Source: DATJPY01 sp035506135 (GTDB lineage: Bacteria; Myxococcota_A; UBA9160; PR03). From it: a stretch of DNA of 64,000 nt. The translations under genes were made by a program, and so were the position numbers. Below are positions 8,204 through 17,249 of this stretch, in pieces. The notes beneath the pieces were generated by a model. It was not told the DNA's origin. It saw only the letters and a list, made by a program, of their open reading frames with translations, and did not search any database. Position 1 is the stretch's first letter; each line of letters begins with the position of its first letter. The DNA lies in assembly GCA_035506135.1 (NCBI GenBank), contig DATJPY010000067.1, positions 4,346-68,345 on the forward strand, read 5' to 3'.

Positions 8204-8460
8204 GCGCGCCGGCGGGCCGCGAGCACCGCCTGGACCAGCTCCTCGGGAACCTCGTCGGGCACCTCGGCGTCGCCCGGCGCATCCCACGCCGCCTTGCCGA
8301 GCGCCACGGTGCGCTCGTACGAGTCGAGATAGTCGACGCAGTCCGGGCACATCTCGAGGTGCTCGGCGAAGCTGCGGCGCACGGCCGGCTCGAGCTCACC
8401 GTCGAGCCAGCTCATGATGAAGTCGATGAACTCGCGGCAGGTCAGCCGCTCTCCGCTCAT
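8200..8460 (-). CDS. zinc-finger anti-sigma factor
   Basis: An 86-residue protein with the anti-sigma zinc-finger pattern HLEMCPDC (His34, Cys38, Cys41) preceded by Cys8 and the helix REFIDFIMSWLDGEL. This is the small soluble form of ZAS anti-sigma factors: no transmembrane segment follows, so sensing would be cytoplasmic, possibly by zinc or thiol oxidation. It overlaps the ECF sigma gene upstream (ATGA) and the TVP38 gene downstream (GTGA). That placement is normal for an anti-sigma cotranscribed with its partner. Confidence 0.85.
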   Translation of the reverse strand: MSGERLTCREFIDFIMSWLDGELEPAVRRSFAEHLEMCPDCVDYLDSYERTVALGKAAWDAPGDAEVPDEVPEELVQAVLAARRRA

Positions 8461-9122
8461 GGTGCACCCGCCCCCGTCCGGCCCGCGCCGGCCGCCGTGG
8501 CCAGCAGCTCCGGGTCGAGCAGCCCTCGCAGCGCCTGACGCGCCCGGTGGAGGCGCGTCTTCACCACGCCCGGACCGACTCCGAGCCGCTCCGCGACCTC
8601 CGCGGTGTCGAGCTCTTCGATGTCGCGGAGCAGCAGGACGGTTCGGTAGCTCTCCGGCAGGCGTTCGATCGAGCGCCGCACGAGGGCGCGGACCTCGCTC
8701 CGCTCGAGCGCGGACGCCGGCTGCCACGGCCCGCGCGGCTCGCTGCGGTGGCCGTCGGCCAGGAAGGCGGGAAGCAGGTCGTCGAGCGGCTCCTCGGGCT
8801 TGCGGCGCCGCGTGCGCAGCTTCATCAGCGCCGCGTTCACCACGATCCGGTGCAGCCAGGTCGAGAGGCGCGCGCCGCCGGCGAAGCGGTCGATCGAGCG
8901 GAACGCCGAGACGAATGCCTCCTGCACGGCGTCGCGCGCGTCCTCGCCGTCGCCGAGCAGGCGTCGCGCGACGGCGAGCATGCGGCCGGCATGCGTGCGC
9001 ACGAGCTCCTCGTAGGCCTCGTCGCGACCTGCGCGCAGGCCCGCGAGCAGCGCGGCCTCGCCCTCGAGGCGGGAGTCGCCGGCGGCTCCGCGGGCAGCCT
9101 CCGGGACCCGCTGCTTCGCCAT
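8457..9122 (-). CDS. ECF-type RNA polymerase sigma factor
   Basis: A 221-residue group-4 sigma factor. The sigma2 domain spans roughly residues 25 to 100 (YEELVRTHAGRMLAVARRLL, then DAVQEAFVSAFRSIDRF, then STWLHRIVVNAALMKLRTRR). A charged linker follows. The sigma4 helix-turn-helix reads LPESYRTVLLLRDIEELDTA and AERLGVGPGVVKTRLHRARQ. It heads a run of genes that overlap by four bases (anti-sigma, TVP38, flavoprotein), which it probably controls along with itself. The 65-bp gap to the divergent diadenylate cyclase gene should hold its promoter, but I cannot identify ECF boxes with confidence. Confidence 0.92.
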   Translation of the reverse strand: MAKQRVPEAARGAAGDSRLEGEAALLAGLRAGRDEAYEELVRTHAGRMLAVARRLLGDGEDARDAVQEAFVSAFRSIDRFAGGARLSTWLHRIVVNAALMKLRTRRRKPEEPLDDLLPAFLADGHRSEPRGPWQPASALERSEVRALVRRSIERLPESYRTVLLLRDIEELDTAEVAERLGVGPGVVKTRLHRARQALRGLLDPELLATAAGAGRTGAGAP

Positions 9123-9187
9123 TGTGGCAACGCTACCACGGTGCTAGATCCGCCGTCACTCGTCCGCCGACTGCCGCGCGAGGCGCC

Positions 9188-10387
9188 GTGCCCGAGTTCC
9201 GCATCAACGATCTGATCGACGTGCTCTTCGTCGCCCTGCTTCTCTGGGGGACCCTCTCCTTCGTGCGCCGTGCGCGCGGCCGCATCGCGCTCGCGGGCGT
9301 CGGCATCGCAGGCGCCCTCTACGTGCTCGCGCGAGAGCTCCAGCTCCAGCTCACGGTGTGGATCCTGCAGGGATTCTTCGCCGTCCTCGTGCTGGTGCTC
9401 GTGGTCGTGTTCCAGGAGGACCTGCGGCGGTTCTTCGAGCAGATCGCTGTGTGGAGCCTGCGGCGCAGCTCCGGCGCGGCGCCGCCCGACGTGGTGGACG
9501 CGCTCGTCGGCAGCGTGCGCCGGCTCGTCGCGGACCGCAGCGGCGCGCTGATCGTGATCCCGGGCCGCGAGCCGATCGACCGCCACGTAGCGGGCGGCAT
9601 CCCGCTCGACGGCCGGCTCTCCGAGCCGCTCCTCCTGTCGCTCTTCGACAAGCACTCGCCGGGCCACGACGGTGCGGTGGTGATCGAGGGCGATCGCGTG
9701 GCGCGCTTCGCCCTGCATCTCCCGCTCTCCACCGACTCGACCCAGATCGGCGTCGGCGGCACTCGGCACGCCGCCGCGCTCGGTCTCGCCGAGCGCACCG
9801 ACGCGCTCTGCGTGGTGGTCTCGGAGGAGCGCGGGACGGTCTCCGTCGCGCGCGACGGGCGCCTCGCCCGCCTTCCCGGTCCCGAGGCGCTGGTGGGCGA
9901 GATGCGCCGCTTCCTGGCGGCGCGCGGGCCGTCGGAGCGCGACCCGCGCGCCCGACTGCGCATCCTCGTCACGCGCTGGCCCGAGGCGCTCGCCGCGGTG
10001 GGCGCCTCTGGCGCGCTCTGGTTCCTGCTGGTGCCCGGCTCGACCGTCTCGGAGTTCGAGCGCACCATCCCGGTCGTGGTCGAGAACCTTCCCGCCGGCT
10101 ACGAGCTCGCGGCGGTCGACCCGCCCGAGGTGCAGGTCGTCTTCCGCGGCTCGCGGCGCAGCGTGTACCTGGTCGGCGCCAAGGCGAAGGCCGAGGCGCA
10201 CGTCGACGCGCTCCTGGCGCAGCTCGGGCGCCGCACCTTCGAGGTCGGGCCCGACCAGGTGCGCCACCCGGACGCCTGGACGCCGGTGCACGTCGAGCCG
10301 GGCCGCATCAAGCTGTCGATCGTCGCGAAGAACGGGGGCTCCACCGACAAGCCGGCGCCCGACAAGCCGCCTACCGCCGAGAACTGA
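9188..10387 (+). CDS. cdaA: diadenylate cyclase fused to a YbbR domain (CdaA-CdaR type)
   Basis: A 399-residue protein predicted to make cyclic di-AMP from ATP. GTG 9188 gives three N-terminal transmembrane helices (about residues 11 to 75), then a DisA_N/DAC domain (about 100 to 230). The first active-site motif DGA is present at 161 to 163 in HSPGHDGAVVIEGD. The second motif, usually RHR, reads TRHAAALGL, so the second arginine is alanine (residue 195). A fourth transmembrane segment (about 266 to 283) and one YbbR-like beta domain (about 290 to 375) follow. In Firmicutes CdaA and the YbbR regulator CdaR are separate proteins from adjacent genes; here they appear as one chain. Activity needs testing because of the altered motif. 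Confidence 0.85.
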   Translation: MPEFRINDLIDVLFVALLLWGTLSFVRRARGRIALAGVGIAGALYVLARELQLQLTVWILQGFFAVLVLVLVVVFQEDLRRFFEQIAVWSLRRSSGAAPPDVVDALVGSVRRLVADRSGALIVIPGREPIDRHVAGGIPLDGRLSEPLLLSLFDKHSPGHDGAVVIEGDRVARFALHLPLSTDSTQIGVGGTRHAAALGLAERTDALCVVVSEERGTVSVARDGRLARLPGPEALVGEMRRFLAARGPSERDPRARLRILVTRWPEALAAVGASGALWFLLVPGSTVSEFERTIPVVVENLPAGYELAAVDPPEVQVVFRGSRRSVYLVGAKAKAEAHVDALLAQLGRRTFEVGPDQVRHPDAWTPVHVEPGRIKLSIVAKNGGSTDKPAPDKPPTAEN

Positions 10388-10396
10388 GCCTCGGCG

Positions 10397-11659
10397 TCAG
10401 GTCCGCGACGAGCCGACGTCGCCGCGGCTCGGAGGCGCGCTCGCGGCGCCGTTGCCGTCGGTGATCGAGCGGACCTCGTCGTGCAGGCGGCGCCGGATGC
10501 GCCACCACCAGACCAGCTCGACCCCGAGCATCGCGACACCGAACGGGATCGCGATCAGGCCGGGTCCTGGAAGCAGGACCATCGAGGCGCACACGACCAG
10601 GAAGGTCGAGCCCACCGCCAGGAGGAGGAGGTTGCGCGCCGTCTTGTGGGTCGTCCGGAGCAGCGTCTCCGCGTCGGTCTCGACCGACATCGACGGGGGC
10701 GCGACCTCGCGGCCGGCGGCGAAGACGGACAGCAGCACGCCGATCGACAGGATTCCGATGATCACCCAGAGCGAGACGTCGATCGGGATCGGCTCGAAGT
10801 GCGCGAGGATCATCTTCACGCCGACGAAGAAGAGGATGAACACGAGCGAGAACTTGAGGTAGCGGAAGCGCTCCATCAGCGGCGCGATCGCGAAGTACAG
10901 GCTCCGCAGCCCGAGGATCGCAAAGACGTTCGAGGTGAACACCAGGAACGGATCCTGCGTGACGGCGAAGATCGCCGGGATCGAGTCGACGGCGAAGAGC
11001 ACGTCCGAGCTCTCCACCATCAGGAGCACCAGAAAGAGCGGAGTCACGGCGCGGCGGCCGGCTACCTCGACGAAGAAGTGCTGGTTGTGCAGATCGGTGG
11101 TCACCGGATAGAGCTTGTGGGCGATGCGCACCACGAAGTGGCGCTCGGGATCGAGGTCCTCCTGCCCCGCCATCAGGAGGCGCACCGCCGTCAGGATCAG
11201 GATGCCGCCGAAGACGTAGACGATCCACGCGAAGCGCGCGATCAGCGCCGCGCCGAGGCCGATCATCACGCCGCGCAGCAGGAGCGCCCCGAGCACGCCC
11301 CAGAACAGCACGCGGTGCTGGTATGCCAGCGGGATGCGGAAGTGCGCGAAGATCAGCGCGATCACGAAGACGTTGTCGAGCGAGAGGCTGTACTCGAGCA
11401 GGTAGCCGGTGAAGAACTGCAGCGCCGCGCTGCGGCCGTCGAGTGCGTGGCCGAAGTGTGTCCCCACGCCCCAGAGATGGTGCTCGTAGAGGAAGTACAC
11501 CAGCACGTTGAAGGTGAGCCCGAGCGTGACGTAGAAGGCGGTCCAGCCCAGGGCCTCGCCCATGCGGACCGCGCGGGCGTCGCGGCGGAAGACCCCGAGG
11601 TCGAGCGCGAGCAGCGCACAGACGAGCAGGACGAAGACGACCCAGGGCAGCCAGTGCAT
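10397..11659 (-). CDS. TerC family membrane protein with C-terminal PGPGW-type domain
   Basis: A 420-residue polytopic membrane protein. Residues from about 1 to 310 are TerC-like: SLSLDNVFVIALIFAHF, an LLMVESSDVLFAVDSIPAIF segment whose acidic residues lie within helices, and GLRSLYFAI. TerC proteins are linked to tellurite resistance and to manganese export or metalation of secreted proteins. After a linker comes a second element with two hydrophobic helices and the motif LLPGPGLIAIPFGVAMLG, which matches the small PGPGW membrane family normally found alone. The tail is polar. It ends ten bases from the cyclase gene on the opposite strand. Confidence 0.85.
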   Translation of the reverse strand: MHWLPWVVFVLLVCALLALDLGVFRRDARAVRMGEALGWTAFYVTLGLTFNVLVYFLYEHHLWGVGTHFGHALDGRSAALQFFTGYLLEYSLSLDNVFVIALIFAHFRIPLAYQHRVLFWGVLGALLLRGVMIGLGAALIARFAWIVYVFGGILILTAVRLLMAGQEDLDPERHFVVRIAHKLYPVTTDLHNQHFFVEVAGRRAVTPLFLVLLMVESSDVLFAVDSIPAIFAVTQDPFLVFTSNVFAILGLRSLYFAIAPLMERFRYLKFSLVFILFFVGVKMILAHFEPIPIDVSLWVIIGILSIGVLLSVFAAGREVAPPSMSVETDAETLLRTTHKTARNLLLLAVGSTFLVVCASMVLLPGPGLIAIPFGVAMLGVELVWWWRIRRRLHDEVRSITDGNGAASAPPSRGDVGSSRT

Positions 11660-11710
11660 GGGGTGAGTCAGGGTACCTCGCCGGGTTGCGCTCGGATACC
11701 CTCCGCCGCC

Positions 11711-12637
11711 ATGGAGGAGACGGACCTCTACGCGGCGCTCGGCGTGCCGCGCGACGCCGACGAGGATCAGATCCGCAAGGCCTACCGCAAGCTCGCTCGG
11801 CGCTACCACCCCGACGTGAATCCCAACGACAAGAAGGCCGAGGAGCGCTTCAAGGAGATCTCCTTCGCGTACGACGTGCTCTCGGATCCGGAGAAGCGCG
11901 CGCGCTACGACGAGTTCGGAACGCAGGGCCTCGCGCCGGGCTTCGACCCCGAGCAGGCACGCGCCTACCGGCGCTGGTCCGAGGGCGCGCGGCGCAGCCC
12001 CGAGCACGAGGAGTTCGCCGAGGCGATCGACCTCGAGGACCTGCTGTCGCGGCTCGGCGGCTCGGGCTTCGCGCGCGGCCAGTGGCGGACCCGCTCCGGC
12101 CGCGACGCGCACGCCGAGATCGAGGTCGACTTCGCCGACGCGGCGCTCGCGCGCGAAGTGCGCGTCCAGATCGAGGGGCGGAGCGGACTGCGCGTGCGGG
12201 TGCCGGCGGGCGCCCACGACGGCACGCGCATCCGGCTGGCGGGGCAGGGCGAGCCGGGCGCCGAGGGCGGCGCCGCCGGGGATCTGTACGTCACGCTGCG
12301 GGTGCGGCCGCATCCCTTCTTCACGCGCGACGGCGACGACCTCGCGCTCCAGCTCCCGGTCACCATTCCGGAGCTCGTGCTCGGCGCGGAGATCGAGGTG
12401 CCGACGCTCGACGGCACCGCGTCGGTGCGCATCCCGCCGCACTCGAAGGCGGGCCAGCGCCTGCGGCTGCGCGGAAAGGGCGCCGCCCGGCGCGGCGGCG
12501 AGCGCGGCGATCTCTACCTGCGGCTCGCGCCCGAGCTCCCCGACGCGACGGGGGGCGAGCTCGACGAGATCGCGAAGCGGATGGAGCCGCTCTACGCCGA
12601 CCGCGACGTCCGCGCGCGCCTCAAGGGGAAGGCATGA
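11711..12637 (+). CDS. cbpA: DnaJ-class co-chaperone, CbpA-like
   Basis: A 308-residue J-domain protein that would stimulate the ATPase of DnaK. The J domain occupies residues 5 to 70 with the obligatory HPD at 33 to 35. A short flexible stretch (GFDPEQARAYRRW) replaces the long Gly/Phe region. Two C-terminal beta domains follow, with IRLAGQGEPGAEGGAAGDLY and LRLRGKGAARRGGERGDLYL as the repeated peptide-binding signatures. No DnaJ zinc-finger CXXCXGXG repeats exist, so this is a class-II CbpA-type protein. The cbpM-like gene overlaps its stop as ATGA, which supports the assignment. Confidence 0.92.
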   Translation: MEETDLYAALGVPRDADEDQIRKAYRKLARRYHPDVNPNDKKAEERFKEISFAYDVLSDPEKRARYDEFGTQGLAPGFDPEQARAYRRWSEGARRSPEHEEFAEAIDLEDLLSRLGGSGFARGQWRTRSGRDAHAEIEVDFADAALAREVRVQIEGRSGLRVRVPAGAHDGTRIRLAGQGEPGAEGGAAGDLYVTLRVRPHPFFTRDGDDLALQLPVTIPELVLGAEIEVPTLDGTASVRIPPHSKAGQRLRLRGKGAARRGGERGDLYLRLAPELPDATGGELDEIAKRMEPLYADRDVRARLKGKA

Positions 12638-12841
12638 CGGTCTACACGCTCCGTGAGATCTGCCAGATCCTCGAGATCGACGAGTCCTTCGGATCCGAGC
12701 TCGAGCGCGAGGCGATCATCGCCGCCGACGAGCCCGCCGGCGGCGCGGTGCGCTACTCGGCGCGCATGCTCGAGCGAGCGCGCGTCGCCTACCACCTGGT
12801 CCACGACCTCGACGTGAATCTCGCCGGCGCCGCGGTGATCG

Positions 12842-14032
<1,191 letters not shown>

Positions 14033-14053
14033 CGAACACCCTCCGCCGGAAGA

Positions 14054-15370
14054 CTACGGCTCCGGGTCGGCTTGCGCCGTGGGGAGCACCGGGCCCTGGA
14101 GCGCCCCTTCGGTCGGGCTCACCGCGACGGTGCGCAGCTCGAGCGGCGCCTCCGGCGCCGCGACGTCGGCGACCCCGCGCAGGACCCCGAGCGAGAGCGC
14201 CCGCATTCCCGCCGAGAGGGCGAAGAGGCCGAAGTAGCTGGCGCGGCTGGGACCCAGGTGGGCGAAGAGCACGCTCCCGAGGCTCGCGCCGCCCGCGATC
14301 GCGGCCGCGTTCGCGAGGTTGAAGATCGTCAGCACGCCGGTGCGTTCGGCCTCGGGGATGTGCTCGAAGTACGAGAGCAGGATCGCGAGCTCGAGCGCGC
14401 CCCAGGCCACGCCGGAGGCCACCTGCATGGCCACGAGCGCCGGGAACCAGTCGGTGAGCATCCAGAGCAGCGGGAGCGGCACGATGCCGAGGCCGCCGGC
14501 CCACAGGAGCCAGCGGGCTCCGTGCCGGTGCGCGAGCCGGCCGAGCGCGGGGAGCGCCGCGATGCGGGCCGCGAAGACGGTCGCGATCAGCACCGTGAAG
14601 CGCCCATAGGAGAGCGCGAGCGGTCCGAGCAGGTAGGGCGCGAAGAAGGGCGCCGAGAGGTTCACGGCGATCTGCATCGAGAGCAGGTAGCCGAGCAGGC
14701 TGCCGTCGCGGGTGCGGAAGCGGCGCGCGAAGTCGACGAACGACACGTGCCGGTGCTCGTCGGAGTACGGGACGGGCTCGCTCTGGCTCGCGAGGAAGCC
14801 GGCCGAGGCGAGGCGAGCGGCGGCGGCGATCGCGAACAGGCCTGCGAAGAACCCGAGGTGCCCGCTCCGCCCGCCGCCGAGCTCGAGCCACGCGCCGCCG
14901 CCGAGCACGCCGGCGAGCACCGCCACCTGGCACCAGCGCGAGCGCAGGGCGAAGAAGCGCGCGCGCTCCTCGCTCGGGATCAGCGTCCCGACCCAGGTGT
15001 TCCAGGCCGGCCCCGTCCCCATCCCGAAGCCCCAGTAGGCGGCCGCCGCCGCGAACACCCAGGTGCGCGACACGTCGCCGCGGAGCGCCTGCACGATGAG
15101 CGGTGCGAAGCTCGCCGCCTGCAGGAGCGCGCACGTCACGACCCAGCGACGGTGCGACCGCAGCCGGCGAACGGCCGCGGGCGAGACGAGCTGCAGCACC
15201 GCGCCGGCGAGGAGCGGGACCGTGGCGACCAGGCCCGCGGAGATCTCGCCGAGCCCGGCCGCCAGCACGAAGGCGGCGAGGTACGACTCGCCGATCCCCA
15301 CCATCACGCTGAACGCGACGCCGTCCGACAGGATCGCGCGCCGGTCGCGGCGGTGGCGGATCGCGTCGAT
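14054..15370 (-). CDS. MFS transporter, probable non-canonical ATC start
   Basis: A roughly 438-residue Major Facilitator Superfamily protein with about twelve hydrophobic helices. Recognisable features are the opening helix AILSDGVAFSVMVGIGESYL, the loop SEERARFFALRSRWCQ and the central acidic turn EHIPEAERTGVLTIFNL. The related GST gene ends at 15373. Downstream of it the frame has no ATG, GTG or TTG until inside the first helix. ATC at 15370 is preceded by GGAG and yields the natural start before DAIRHRRDRRA. If only canonical codons are allowed, translation would begin at the GTG-ATG pair in SVMVG, removing half of helix 1. The substrate is unknown. Confidence 0.8.
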   Translation of the reverse strand: MDAIRHRRDRRAILSDGVAFSVMVGIGESYLAAFVLAAGLGEISAGLVATVPLLAGAVLQLVSPAAVRRLRSHRRWVVTCALLQAASFAPLIVQALRGDVSRTWVFAAAAAYWGFGMGTGPAWNTWVGTLIPSEERARFFALRSRWCQVAVLAGVLGGGAWLELGGGRSGHLGFFAGLFAIAAAARLASAGFLASQSEPVPYSDEHRHVSFVDFARRFRTRDGSLLGYLLSMQIAVNLSAPFFAPYLLGPLALSYGRFTVLIATVFAARIAALPALGRLAHRHGARWLLWAGGLGIVPLPLLWMLTDWFPALVAMQVASGVAWGALELAILLSYFEHIPEAERTGVLTIFNLANAAAIAGGASLGSVLFAHLGPSRASYFGLFALSAGMRALSLGVLRGVADVAAPEAPLELRTVAVSPTEGALQGPVLPTAQADPEP

Positions 15371-15372
15371 GG

Positions 15373-15981
15373 CTACTCCGGGACCTTCATGCCGCGCTGC
15401 ACCGCCGGCCGCTCGCGGATGCGCTCGAGCCATGCCACCACGCGCGGGCGCTCGAGCAGCGGCGGCGCCTTCAGCATCAGCATCGCGGCGAGCCACGGGT
15501 AGTGCATGATGTCCCCGATCGAGTACTCGCCGGCGAGATACGGGCGCCCGTCGGCGAGGATGCGGTCGAGCACGCCGATCAGCCGCGACACCTCGTCGCC
15601 GAAGACCTGCATCATCTCGGCGTTGCGCTCGTTCGCGGGCTTGCGGAGCTGCGCGCCGAGCCGCCCCAGGTTCGGGCCGATGCCGCCGGTCTGGAAGAAG
15701 GCGTACTGGATCGCGTGGATGCGGCCGGCCGGGTCGGCGGGAAGGAGCTTGCCGAACTTCTCGGCGAGGTGGAGCAGGATCGCGCCCGATTCCCACACGA
15801 CGAGCCCGTCGTCCTCGAGCACGGGGATCTTGTTGTTGGGGTTGAGCCGCAGGAACTCGGGGGTCGTCTGCTCGTTCTTGTCGAGGTGCACCCAACGCAC
15901 CTCGTAGGGGACGCCGAGCTCCTCGAGCGCGATCGAGACCTTGCGGCCGTTCGGGGTCTGGGCCGTATGGAGGCGGATCAT
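15373..15981 (-). CDS. glutathione S-transferase family protein
   Basis: A 202-residue GST. The thioredoxin-like N-terminal domain begins IRLHTAQTPNGRKVSIALEE and contains the cis-proline signature NNKIPVLEDDG and the glutathione-binding WESGAILLHLAEKFG. The all-helical C-terminal domain has the capping motif SIGDIMHYPWL. This layout matches bacterial Nu/Ure2p-like GSTs, which often have disulfide reductase activity. ATG 15981 follows GAGGAG at a suitable distance. It ends two bases before the proposed start of the MFS gene, so the two are probably cotranscribed and may act on the same electrophile or conjugate. Confidence 0.92.
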   Translation of the reverse strand: MIRLHTAQTPNGRKVSIALEELGVPYEVRWVHLDKNEQTTPEFLRLNPNNKIPVLEDDGLVVWESGAILLHLAEKFGKLLPADPAGRIHAIQYAFFQTGGIGPNLGRLGAQLRKPANERNAEMMQVFGDEVSRLIGVLDRILADGRPYLAGEYSIGDIMHYPWLAAMLMLKAPPLLERPRVVAWLERIRERPAVQRGMKVPE

Positions 15982-16067
15982 CGGGGCTCCTCTGGGGCGC
16001 GCGAGCCCCGACGGTACCACGAAGTCCGGGATCGACGAGCGATCTGCCGCGGGTGTAGAGTGGCCGC

Positions 16068-17249
16068 GTGACCCGGGGCGTCGGGTATCTGGCCTTCCTT
16101 CTCGCCTCGCTCGTGCTCGCGAGCGTCGCTCGCGCCGACGACGTGCCGCCGGAGGCGGTGATCGCGACGATCCCGTTCGAGGTGAGCCACGAGCCCAATC
16201 GGATCCGCTTGAACCTCGCACAGGATGGCGCTCCTCCGTTCGAGCTCTGGCTCGACACCGGCGCCGAGTACTCGGTCCTGACGCCGCTCGCCGCGCGCCG
16301 GCTCGGCGTGGTCGTCTCGCGCACGAAGGACGATGCGTACCGACGCGCCACGCGGCTCGGCGTCGACCTGCAGTTCTATGTCGACACGAGGAGGAGCGAC
16401 ACCGGCGCGAGGACAGGCTGGGAGTACGGGCTCCTCGGTGGGAACCTGCTGCACAACTACGTCGTCGACTTCGACTTCCGGGGGCGCCAGATCCGATTCC
16501 TCGATCCGAAGAAGTACGCGGTGCCCGGCTCGACGGCCGAGCCCGAAGCGGCCGTTGTACCGATTCGCGCGGGGGCCAACCGGCCGGTCGTGGAGATCCG
16601 CATCAATGGTCGGCCGCTGAGCGTGCTCGTCGACACCGGATGCCAGGCTCCAGCAATCCTCTCGGGCGAGGCTGCGCGCGAGATCGGCATCGATCCCGAG
16701 ACGCTTCCGGACTACGGCCAGGGCGGGACCGCGGTGGGCCCGATGAAGCTTCGATTCCTCGAGGCGGCGGAGGTCGAGATCGGCGGGATGCATTTCACCG
16801 ACGTGCCGATCAAGGTGGCGCCGCACGGCTGGTACGGAATGAGCGGTGAGACCAAGGACTCGGTCATCGGCTATGACCTCCTCTCGCGCTTCCGCACGCG
16901 GATCGACTATCCGCACGCGCGGATGTGGTTGAAGCGCGAGCAGAAGATCGTCCCCTACTACGGCGTCGATTACGCCGCGACCCGGGCAGGCGGCGCCCTG
17001 CTCTATCCGATCGGCGGCGGGCGCTATCGCGTGATGTACCTCTTCCCGGATTCGCCCGCTGTCCACCTGGGCCTCAAGTCGAGCGACGTGGTGATGCCGC
17101 AGACGGCGGATGGAGAGGTGCGTACGGACGCGCAGCTCATCGAAGCGATCCGCACGGGCCAGCGCATCCGCGTCGCGCGCAAGATGAACGACACCTGGGT
17201 CGACCTCGACCTGCCGGACGACCCGATGCTCCAGGGGCAGGGGAAGTGA
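16068..17249 (+). CDS. secreted pepsin-like/retropepsin-type aspartyl protease with PDZ domain
   Basis: A 393-residue exported protein starting at GTG 16068. The signal peptide ends SVARA, giving a mature N-terminus DDVPPEAV. Two retropepsin-like lobes follow, each with an active-site triad: LWLDTGAEYS (Asp63) and VLVDTGCQAP (Asp189). Each lobe closes with the family's glycine motif (LLGGNLLHNYVVDFDF and SVIGYDLLSRFRTRIDY). The last 90 or so residues form a PDZ-like domain (YLFPDSPAVHLGLKSSDVV). Two DTG lobes in one chain make a monomeric pepsin-like arrangement, unlike single-lobe bacterial retropepsins that dimerise. The stop overlaps the start of a degenerate paralogue. Natural substrates are unknown; the location would be periplasmic. 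Confidence 0.85.
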   Translation: MTRGVGYLAFLLASLVLASVARADDVPPEAVIATIPFEVSHEPNRIRLNLAQDGAPPFELWLDTGAEYSVLTPLAARRLGVVVSRTKDDAYRRATRLGVDLQFYVDTRRSDTGARTGWEYGLLGGNLLHNYVVDFDFRGRQIRFLDPKKYAVPGSTAEPEAAVVPIRAGANRPVVEIRINGRPLSVLVDTGCQAPAILSGEAAREIGIDPETLPDYGQGGTAVGPMKLRFLEAAEVEIGGMHFTDVPIKVAPHGWYGMSGETKDSVIGYDLLSRFRTRIDYPHARMWLKREQKIVPYYGVDYAATRAGGALLYPIGGGRYRVMYLFPDSPAVHLGLKSSDVVMPQTADGEVRTDAQLIEAIRTGQRIRVARKMNDTWVDLDLPDDPMLQGQGK

